DNA from: Phoronis ovalis
Taxonomy: Eukaryota > Phoronida > Phoronidae
Assembly: GCA_028565635.1 (NCBI GenBank)
Contig: JAOXYB010019149.1
Coordinates: forward strand, 1 to 17,936
Reading direction: 5' to 3'
Length of the DNA: 17,936 bases
This document shows positions 1 to 9,100 of the stretch, piece after piece. Position 1 is the first letter of the stretch, and each line of letters opens with the position of its first letter. The position numbers and the translations under genes are program-made. Under the pieces are notes generated by a model. That model made no database searches. It was not told where the DNA came from and saw only the letters and a list, made by a program, of their open reading frames with translations.

Positions 1-76
1 TTATATATATTTTTACATAGCAAAGACATATAAAATGTTTGAGAAAAGAACAATTGTCATTAATATTGTGAAATGT

Positions 77-82
77 TTTATT
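77..82 (-). terminator. LMBRD1 polyadenylation signal AATAAA
   Basis: AATAAA on the minus strand lies about 100 nt past the LMBRD1 stop codon, a normal position for a short 3' UTR. Cleavage would then fall at roughly 50-65. The remaining bases at the window's left edge show no feature. Confidence 0.55.
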
Positions 83-183
83 GCCTTTTGGCATTTAACA
101 ATACTGACACATTGAAGCATATTCAGTGTAAATAAAATATTAATTTTTTATAATCTTGTTGTCACTCTGACATTATGGGTTGT

Positions 184-3100
184 TTATGTAGATATCATAT
201 CATCATCACTGTCAAAATCTTCTTCATCGACCTGACCATCAATAGCTGATCTTCTCTTTTTCACAACCGCAACAATAGCTCCAATAATAAAAATCTAGGT
301 AAAGAAAAGTAGAACCACAGTAAGGCTATTTTATCTGATCAAAACATAATGTCCTTTTCATAATTTCAACAACAAAAGCACACCACTAAATTCATATCAG
401 CTTCAAAATAAGCTTACCCCAAGGAAAGCCCAACTTCCCCAGTAATAGCAAGCGCCAAAGAACCAGACTTTATAAAAAAATCTCGTCAACAGCATACTCA
501 TTCTTGTCATAGTACATTCTTCCTTCATAGCTTCTGTGCTGCATTGGGTTAGTATACCATTTACCTGGGAATAAACAGGATATATGAATGTATAAAAGAA
601 AGTCTGGCAAATAAATATTTCTGTTTTTGGTTGGAACCAGGAGTAAAGTAATTATCATCATTGCTTTCAATAAGAATGTTCAAAAAATAGTTAATCTCAC
701 AACAATGTTCCACCAACTTAACAGTTGTTACCAAATATTTCTGCTGAAAAGAACAAGAAGTAACTTCAGCTCGATCAATCTCCTCATTTACCTACCAAAT
801 TTCTGACACAGCTAGTATGAAGTGTGTTTGCAAAATGATAGTAACACAGAGGTGAAAACAAAACAAATTTTGTCAAAAACTTGTTGATGATCACTATTAT
901 GTTTATTCAATGTAGACCACAAGCTCATTTTTGTTTTTAAAATCTGGCTACATAATCTACTCACAACAGATGATAGTACTTACCACATAATGCTGACTGC
1001 CAAAGGTAGAATACTGAGGTGTCAGCATGTAGATCATAACATTTATGGCCAAAACAATATACATAAGAATCATACACATAAACAACAAAGCCTGAGGCCT
1101 GGTTCTTCTGGGCCGTATTTTATACAACTACAAAAAATAGCCCAATTTAATTTGCAAATAATTAGAAACCATCTTGACTGTCATAATTCAGATGCATAAA
1201 TACTAGGAACCATTTTTTTTCTTTATTTTTAAAATATACTTTCTATTTTATTATATCTAATGAATGACAACTTATCATTATCATTATTATGAGTATACTC
1301 CCATTCCCATTCAGGAAAACGATAAATCAGTTATGTTGAAGCCTTACCCTGATCCAGAAAAACCAAATGCCAATGTTTCTTATTCCAGAGATTGAGCAAA
1401 AAAAGAAGTAGAGTATTATGCATGCTAACAAAATATAGTCCACTGGAAATGCCTGCAAAATGAGAAACAACAGGACTGCTTTGTGAAACAATCATTACAT
1501 AAACAAAAATTTAAATCAAAACTGACTTTAACCAGATGTGGCTTTTGAATCTGGAAATTGCACCGAAAGGTAAAAACATTATAAATTGTTTGATTTTATA
1601 TATCACCAGGCTATGAATAAAGAAGAAATATTTTGAAGGATGCAATTTGATTTTTTTGAAATTTCTATATATTACACAATATAAGAAGGTCTTTGAAAGA
1701 TCATTCATTAGTTAACAACAGTCATAAAACTGAATGTGACTATGAAAATTAAGCTTTGGCAAATTTTAAACAAATAAAATTTTGTATTGCCAATATTGTG
1801 AAAAAACAGGTTATAAATAAATGTAATTATACCTTTTGTGCAAACACCAAAACTATGTCCACAGGATTTGGCAGTTTTCTTGTAGGCAAAGCATATCCAT
1901 ATCTGTAGCCTAGGGAATTGATGGCTTTGTCAATGCTGAAAGTAAAATTCAACCATTTGCATAATAAAATCACAAGTAAAAGCAAAGATTATACTGGTCT
2001 AACAAAGGATGGCGATAATTAATTTTCTCCAGTAATTTAACCCTTATGTCTAACATGAACATTTACATTTATAATGTGCAATTGGTCATGATATTTTAAT
2101 GCAAGTTAATGCACTCTCAAACACAGGACATCTCATGAAATGTTTGAAATAGTAACTAAGTACAAAATATATGAAACAGACCAATACCAGGAAATTATTT
2201 ACCAACTTACTTGGTTAAAAGCAAAGAAATAAATGTCAAAAGAGCAACAAGAAAAAACACAATTCCAAACACAATCTGGAATGGTCGGAAAATCAGCAAA
2301 CATTTATTCAAACAGCTGCTTTCTTCTGTCCCCAAGTGTCTGTCTTGTCTGGAAACTAAATTTTCCGTTTCTTCTAATTCTGAAATTCGCTGACGATCCC
2401 GCCTAGACATTGGCCTGTTTCCTTGATACTGTAAATCAAACACATTTCACAAGTCACTGATTCACCAGTTTAAACTTAAAAGATATGAATAAAAAATTTT
2501 AAAAGGTTTAATTAAATTTAATTTAGTATTTTTAAAGTTTATGATGTCGTTTTTTGGTTGTTAAAAAATCTTCCACTACAGTTTTGAATTTACAAAATTC
2601 ACATATTACAAACTAAATTACCTTCTGTCTTATAGATTGTATCTGCTCACGGGTTTCTGTAAGCCTCCCTCTCACTTCCATTCTCTCTTTCTTAGCACTT
2701 CGTACTCCTCGAATCAAATCCATAGGCCATGCTGACATGCCATAAGCCAATAAAAAGAATAAAGCAATATAGTACTCACCAATTAAAATTCAACAGGGTT
2801 TTCATAAATGATAAAAGTATATGTAGAAGCATGAAGCAGTTCACATATAGCCTCAGTGTCACAATAGTTGTAATCAAAAAAACACACTTTTTTAAAGAAC
2901 TGTTTTGATTTAGAATTGGATTGGAATTAGTCAATTGTAGCAGTGGATAGTAGCAATGAACTGAAATTATGGTGCTATGCCCACGAATATGAAAGCTATG
3001 TTCATGGTATCCTCTTCAGTATAAATGTTTCTAGGCAACAGAACTTCGCTGATGACCATAGACATTGATATACAATAAAATTTAAATATTACACATACTG

Positions 3101-6015
3101 CAAAAATACTTACTGTATATGTGATAAGGGCTAAAAATCCAATTAATGTTAAAGAGCTAATTATGAATGATATTGCGTCTTCACCTCCTGAAAGCAAATG
3201 TTATACACAGATAAACATGGCTCCAGTGATAGTTGGAATAATTTGAATAGGTTAGTTAGATGCAAGATTTCTAAATTTTTATTGGTCTCTAGAAAGGTAT
3301 CACTGTTTTCAATATATAATTATGACTTTGTCATTAATATTATGAATATGACATTGTGTTTTAACTGAGTCAGTATCAGTTCACTAGTCAATGCTTGGAG
3401 AACTGGCAAGCATTTTTTCTGATGAAACTGCAAACCAATGCAGAGGTACAACATTTTTATAATTAAATAGAAATGCTTATACAAAACTTCAAAAAACTTG
3501 TTTCAGAATATAGTAACAAAATACATCAGGTTTCCAATGAAATCTAGAAATAATTTTGCTTCTAAGAAGGAATATTAAAATGAATAGTATTGTTATTACA
3601 TTGCTACCATTAATATTTCTTACTATTACTCGTCCAATCAGTGATAAGAAATTCTATTTTCTTCCAATCAGTAGCATTTGCATCTGGCAAATCTTTAACT
3701 GGTGCAAATATTCTGAAAGCAAAAAGTTCAATTCTCTTTATTTAAGAAAATATACAAATTGGGAAACTTTGGAAAAAATTATAGTAGCAGTAAAATAAAT
3801 GCTTTTGTATGCAACAAAAATAAATTCTACAGATAGTGTTATGAATGTTAGCAGCAAAAATACTGTTATCAAGGTAACACACTATTCAAGTCTAAATTAA
3901 CCTTTAGTAGCAAACGATATTTCTGGCTTATGTTTTGCATACTGTTCAGTCAACAAATTTTGTGTAGTAAAGAATTTCAATAAAAAATGCAACAATATTA
4001 CAATGAAGTTGGTGTTTAAGTTCTATTTATAAAAAAATTAATATGTCACAGCAGTGGTATTTCACATTGCAGTGTTAGTAACATCACTAATGTGATACAA
4101 ACAATAACAATAACTTACCCAATCAATAACAAAATAACTAATATGATCAAGAAGGCAGCAGTATACTTCATGGCACCACAACATCTCTGTAAAAAGTTAC
4201 TAATTAGCTAAAATTTATCTTGTCAATGACCAAAATGACAGGTTGCATGTTTGACAGTCAATTGCTTTGACCTTTGTTTAAACAACATAAAGTAACATTC
4301 ATATAAATCAGTAATTAAGCATTTTTCTTTTCCATTTAGCAACTGTATGACTACAGAAGCGTGGACATGCAATTTCCAGTTTTAGAACTAAAGTAAAAAA
4401 ATGAGTACTGTTTTTATCATGTCAAAATTTGTAAAAACTATGATGTACCTGTGCACATGTTGGTTGAAGATCGTCATCCTTTTCTTCATAGTAAAAATAC
4501 ATGAATGGTAGCAAAAAGAACAGCAGAAATGCAATACATGCATACAATGCTGAAAATAAAGAATTCAGAATATATTTCAAATTATTGCAAAAGAACTCCT
4601 GAGGAAAAGATTCACCAAGAACATTTCTACACTGTTGATAACACATTGTTGGATATTTTCAACACTGCCTTCATAATGTCATCTGCTTAGACAACTTTCA
4701 CAAATCACAGAAAGTTGTTAGTCATGCATTAATGCACAGAGCTCTTGCACTTACTAAAGTAAGTATACAAAACCCCATTCTCAATTGTATTTCTGGTTTC
4801 ATTTGTGCTGGCCCATTCCTGCAAAATATTTGATGTAACATTATTACCATGGCACATTTATGGCTTTAGAAGGCTTTAATAGTAAATAATTGTGAATTCC
4901 AGTCCAAAATGTGTTTTGGCACAGGTCCAGAGCAAATGATCCTATATAGTTATGCTAGTGACACTACAGTACAAGCATTTTGTCTAACTGATGGTGCAAA
5001 CAGCCCGATAGTTATCGTCATCCATGATCTATGAAAGAAGACTGTATACTTATAGTTTCTCATTGCAAAAATGCAGAATGAATTCCAGCCAATATTACTA
5101 TACAAATTCTAAGCTGCAAATATATTGTTATAACATAACTACATCTGATAACAGTGTTACCTTGTACGTCCCATTTGATAATTTCATGTAGGAGACAAGG
5201 AAGATGTCAACTGGAGTCAGCGCTGTTGTAAATAGAGTAACAGCAAGGGCCAGCATGGCTGTTACTGATGTACTAAGTTCACTGTCATATTTACTCTGGT
5301 AGTATCGTATGTAGAAGAATGAAAAGAACAATATAACCTGTAATTAGAGGTAACTGTTAAAATATTGACTTATATATTCTAAGTACAATGCAGAACACTG
5401 TATCTTACTGCAGTTGAAGACACAACTCTAATATTGTAGTTGTCATTTTCATGACCCACATACATAGTCTTCTTTAGACTGGTTAATTTAGAAACTAATT
5501 CGGAGTTCTGTGCACACTTTTCGACTAGCTGGGAGGGATGTCATTGTGGTGCCTGGGAAGTACTGTCACTCAAAGCCGCTATATATATTTTGATATAAAT
5601 ATATATATATTTGCCAACCAATAGGCCCCTTTTTTCAGCTCCCGCATTTACCACAGGGTATGTTTTTCACGCTTTACAAAGCCTTATTTATCACAGGGTA
5701 TACTTGTCTTGTTGGGTATCTTCCATAAAAAAGAGACCCGGATAACTTATACTTTACTGTCATAGTCTGACATTCACTCATTACTCCATTAGTCACTGAC
5801 AGTGACATGTCTGAATTGAGACTGAGAGCTTGATGTTAACAAAATAACAGCGCATATTAACAATTCATATTGATTAAGAGAAAAAAATCGGTATTTTACA
5901 ACACTATTCACTGTTGCGTTCATTTCCACAGATATAAACAAAACTGTAAACATACAACGACAACCACAGCGAAGGGAATCCATCCCGCAGCCAGAGCCGC
6001 ACTTATCTCAACCAT
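184..6015 (-). CDS. LMBRD1: LMBRD1 orthologue, lysosomal cobalamin transporter LMBD1 (14 coding exons, complete)
   Basis: Multi-pass lysosomal membrane protein of the LMBR1 family; known to work with ABCD4 in exporting vitamin B12 from lysosomes to cytosol. Coding exons in transcript order: 5956-6015, 5161-5337, 4755-4818, 4449-4549, 4119-4186, 3630-3712, 3114-3187, 2622-2747, 2211-2428, 1833-1935, 1348-1452, 984-1127, 418-564, 184-294 (TAA at 184-186). All phases join, giving 526 residues (human about 540). Diagnostic stretches: PVDIFLVSYMK in exon 2, FYYEEKDDD in exon 4, SSLTLIGFLALITYT in exon 7, RNIGIWFFWIR in exon 11, RTRPQALLF in exon 12, WAFLG in exon 13, and an acidic tail in exon 14. 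Hydrophobic helices lie in exons 1-2, 4, 5, 7, 9, 11, 12 and 13-14. N-glycosylation sequons NGT, NET and NAT are present, as is a conserved Cys pair in exon 13. The start ATG (6013-6015) aligns with the family N-terminus. Introns are GT-AG except intron 7, which has a TG acceptor. The loop before the exon 13 Cys pair is about 14 residues shorter than in human. Confidence 0.95.
2748..2774 (-). other. Non-canonical (TG) 3' splice site of LMBRD1 intron 7, with in-frame AG alternative
   Basis: Homology and phase place the start of exon 8 at 2747 (AYGMSAWPMDLIRG, directly continuing ITYT of exon 7). The two bases before it on the minus strand are TG (2749-2748), not AG. A strong pyrimidine stretch (CTTTATTCTTTTTATTG) and a TACTAT branch-point-like string precede it, so everything but the final dinucleotide looks like an acceptor. 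The nearest upstream AG (2776-2775) would also keep frame but would add nine residues (YYIALFFLL) inside a membrane helix, and it has a poor pyrimidine tract. The first downstream AG shifts frame and meets a stop. Confidence 0.6.
5560..5720. repeat. Repeat-like block in LMBRD1 intron 1
   Basis: Within the 618-bp first intron (5338-5955), an AT dinucleotide run (about 5580-5612) is followed by CCCCTTTTTTCAGC and two copies of ATTTAYCACAGGGTA (5646-5660 and 5686-5700, 40 bp apart). The wording resembles 16975-17040 at the other end of the window (CCCCTTTTTCAGCC, then ATTTTACAATAGGGTA). I infer a dispersed repeat but find no termini or target duplication. Confidence 0.4.
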
Positions 6016-6137
6016 CTTGTAAACATTGAGAATTCACGGGATGTCACGAGACTGACCTATTTCTATAAAAACTGGCGGGAGCCACAGAACAGGAAATTTT
6101 GTAACTTTTTGAGGATTTGTCATTCCGTTTTGTTATC
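6016..6137. promoter_or_regulatory. Probable bidirectional promoter between LMBRD1 and PRIM2
   Basis: Only 122 bp separate the divergent start codons (LMBRD1 ATG at 6015, PRIM2 ATG at 6138), so both 5' UTRs and core promoters must overlap unless an upstream noncoding exon exists. The gap holds an E2F-like GGCGGGA (6074-6080) and a TATAAAA string (6064-6070) in PRIM2 orientation. Transcription starts cannot be placed by eye. Confidence 0.65.
6074..6080 (+). promoter_or_regulatory. E2F-like site GGCGGGA
   Basis: GGCGGGA matches the core of the E2F consensus and sits about 60 bp upstream of the PRIM2 ATG. Primase genes are classic E2F/DP S-phase targets in animals. The flanks (ACT before, GCC after) are not ideal. 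A seven-base match alone can be chance; position and gene identity raise the odds. Confidence 0.4.
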
Positions 6138-9100
6138 ATGGATTTTGGCAAAAACAGTGCGCGCTCTAAGCGTGTGAAAAAAGAAGTAGGTTTAAATGGA
6201 AAGCGGAAATATGAACAGTTTTTACAGTTTTACGAAGTCCCGCCAAACGAAAATGTTACACTGCAAGAATTTGAAGATATGGCAGTGGAGCGATTGAAGG
6301 GTAAACTTAAATAATGCTAACGTTGGAATGATTTCAAAATAAAGTGATTCACATATTAAATAAATCTCTAAGAGTCGAAGATGCTTTGCTAACGTAACGG
6401 AGATATTTATGCACCAGTTTACATCTTGCAACGCAACAGAAATTACAACCTCGCTCGACGCCCGGGGGGGCACTTAATTATGTAAATAGTGGGTCCACAT
6501 GCGCAAACACAGGTTTTAAAAAAAGCCCCTAAACGCGTATATAGGCTGCTAAAAACACATACCTTTGAAAGACTTGTAGGTTTAAAAAGTGACCCTTTGG
6601 AAGATCTTACACAGTAAAAATCATACCCTTTGGTAGTCCTGAACTAAAGCCAGAACTAAATTAAGTCATGCCCTTTCACAGATGGGAGTAAAAACTTGAG
6701 TGTTTAAACCTTCAGAGAAAATAATGTTATTCATAAAGTTAAACTTTATATTTAAAGTAGTAAATGAAAACGTTATATAGCAAAAAAAAACAACTTCATA
6801 CAATTTTGAATGTACTAAAAAACCTGTATTAGGTACTGGTCAGAAATTAAAATTAAACCATTTCAAAAACATCCTGCTTAAAAAACTTCCCCCCTTAATT
6901 AATTGCGCAAACATGTGTAACCCCCTTAGATAATGCACACAAAATATAACTCCCCCCTTCCAAAAACAAATGAGTTAGAGGATATTCATGCGATAGCTCG
7001 CAGGACTCAAAGCGAAACTAGGGGGGGTCTGGGGGCATGCCCCCCGGAAATTATGTGATTTCCTGCAGTCTGGTGCATTCTTGGACTTTTTTTTTGCCAT
7101 GACACATTGTGCCATTTTTTACATCTTCAAACTTCTTTTATATACAGATTGCAACTTTTTGAATAAATCAAATTTCACTATATTTTTAGGGTTACTTATT
7201 AATTTGTGATTTTAGAGATCTTGCTGTGAAATTGCTTCCAAACTAACCAAAATCTGAGACTTATTTGTCCTGATGAAGCCACTGCGGTGAAACACGTGAA
7301 ATATGAATCACTATCCGGGATCACTATACCAAGAATTAAGAGACCTGATCACTAACTACCCAGTGCATAAATACTCTATAACGTAAATTTGAAACTTCCA
7401 AAAAAAAGTGTACACAATATATTTTTCAGACTTAAAAAAAGCACACTCGTTAATTAGATGGAATCTGTAGTCCAAATTCTGTTTAATTACTGAAACAATA
7501 AGTATTCTTGCGACGGTGGCTCTGTGGAATGACTGTCACTTTTTATCATCTTAACAAGATTCATATACTGCCTAGTTGTATCCCTGGGATGTACATATAT
7601 ATTATATAAAGTACTTAGATGTAGTCATCACATTGCAGTGTTCTTTTCTGCTATCTGGTAAGGAATGGCATGGTAGTGTGTTATTCAAAAAAACTAATAT
7701 TTAGTTATTAAATGCCTGGTGGTATGGCACTCCCTCATGGAAAAATTATGAAATTTAAAACGCAATTTATAGCTCCTGGTGTATTTCAGAGACATTTTAA
7801 GATCTGGTATGAAAGAGACAATGTTAACTAAAATTGTTCAGAAATTATTAAAATAAAATACCAATATTTGAAACTTGCAGGTCTCTCTGTCAAGTCATTA
7901 AACCTGTTAAAACACAACTATATTTTTTACCTTAATTATACATAACATTTTATGCCAGGCCCTTTTCACGCGATTTTTCGTTCGCGCATGTGGACCCAGC
8001 ATTTGATCCATGTGCCCCCCCCCCGGGGCTCGACGGTTAAAACAAAATATGCATCAAAATATTTTTTTTTGGTTGAAAAGTTCAACAGTTTTTAGCAGAC
8101 AGAGGGGCAAGCTATGGATATAGTTGGGTCATGTAGCCGGGACTACATCGAAACCAAAGTTTGTTTACAATCATTTAACCAACCTTTAATCCAGTTTGCA
8201 ATATTTCCACTAATACCATCTGCTTCTATTTTGGGGAACTTTATCAAAGGCTTTAGGTTTATTTATATACAGGGCCTGCATATTTTTAATTTGACAACTT
8301 TCTAATCTGAAATTAGTTTTCTGTGTTAATGTTTTCAGTTCTGAAAGCTGTAGAAAATATTGGGCTTAAACTAATAAAAGGAAGAGAAGATTACAACGAA
8401 GCTTTGAAAAAGGAATTGAGAGAAAAGGTCAAAGTGAATTGGGCATTTGATGTTTGGGAAAAGGTAATGTTAAACCATATAAAGCTGGTTAATACTGAAG
8501 AACACATGTTATCCTTTTGAGTTGTTCGTATTTCATACATAACCGCTGCAAATTAAGTATAATCTGGAGTTTGTAGGAAACATTATTGTAATTTGACAAA
8601 GTGATAAATATTAATCAATAAATAATGTATCACCTTGTTTAAATATTTTTTTAAAATACATAATATGTTTTTAGGGAGATGAAAAAAGTTTCCAAGAAAA
8701 ATGTCGCAGAGACAACATATCACATTTTATACTGAGACTTGCCTATTGCAAATCGTGAGTAACTCAACTAAACTGTCAATCTAGATGCTATCATCATGTA
8801 CCTGTTTTTTTTTGTTCACATCAGAACTGCATTGCAGAGGCAGTTGGATTGCATGATAATTTGGACATTTAAAGGGAAAAAATTTATGACACCTTTTATT
8901 TGTCAAAAAATTTTATCTTTCATCTCCAAAAACCTTATTTCTTAAAATCCATATGCCTTTGCATCTGACACTGAAATCATGTACACATTTTGTAAATTAG
9001 ACTTTTGTTCGAATCGACATCTTTCAGATGTTTTCTGTTAAAATGTTGGATGGTAAAAGCTTATGCATGTATTCCATTTTGAATTGTCTTCTGTTTGATT

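Larger units (their letters stand above)
6461..8027. mobile_element. Non-autonomous DNA transposon with ~48-bp terminal inverted repeats and 8-bp target duplication
   Basis: The left end (6461-6507) begins CCCGGGGGGGCAC. The right end (7980-8027) is its imperfect inverse, ending GTGCCCCCCCCCCGGG. Both share the inner block TGGGTCCACATGCGC in opposite orientation. The element is flanked by an exact 8-bp duplication GCTCGACG (6453-6460 and 8028-8035). No open reading frame of transposase size is present, so it is non-autonomous. The interior has degenerate motifs (CCTTTGGAAGA and CCTTTGGTAG near 6594-6636) and probable nested repeats (7014-7380). An 8-bp duplication fits hAT, P or related superfamilies; the terminal bases do not let me choose. 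It lies in PRIM2 intron 1. Confidence 0.85.

Noticed and set aside
990-1199. Plus-strand open frame of 69 codons
   Set aside because: It is antisense to LMBRD1 exon 12 (984-1127), whose minus-strand translation matches the family; no independent coding signal.
3556-3798. 80-codon plus-strand open frame
   Set aside because: Antisense to LMBRD1 exon 6 (3630-3712), whose minus-strand translation aligns with the luminal loop of the family.
6117-6137. In-frame TTG start upstream of the PRIM2 ATG
   Set aside because: Eukaryotic context; the ATG at 6138 has good Kozak context and matches the family N-terminus.
6301-6345. Read-through of PRIM2 exon 1 to TAA (6312-6314) followed by AATAAA
   Set aside because: A GTAAAC donor at 6301 joins in frame to exon 2 (VLKAVENIG), giving the conserved protein; a truncated isoform is possible but unsupported.
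6222-6473. Minus-strand open frame of 83 codons near the divergent promoter
   Set aside because: Overlaps PRIM2 exon 1 antisense and runs into the transposon target duplication; peptide has no recognisable features.
6461-7045. G-runs as G-quadruplexes
   Set aside because: The runs at 6464-6470 and 7021-7035 lack four regularly spaced tracts and are better explained as transposon termini and a palindromic repeat.
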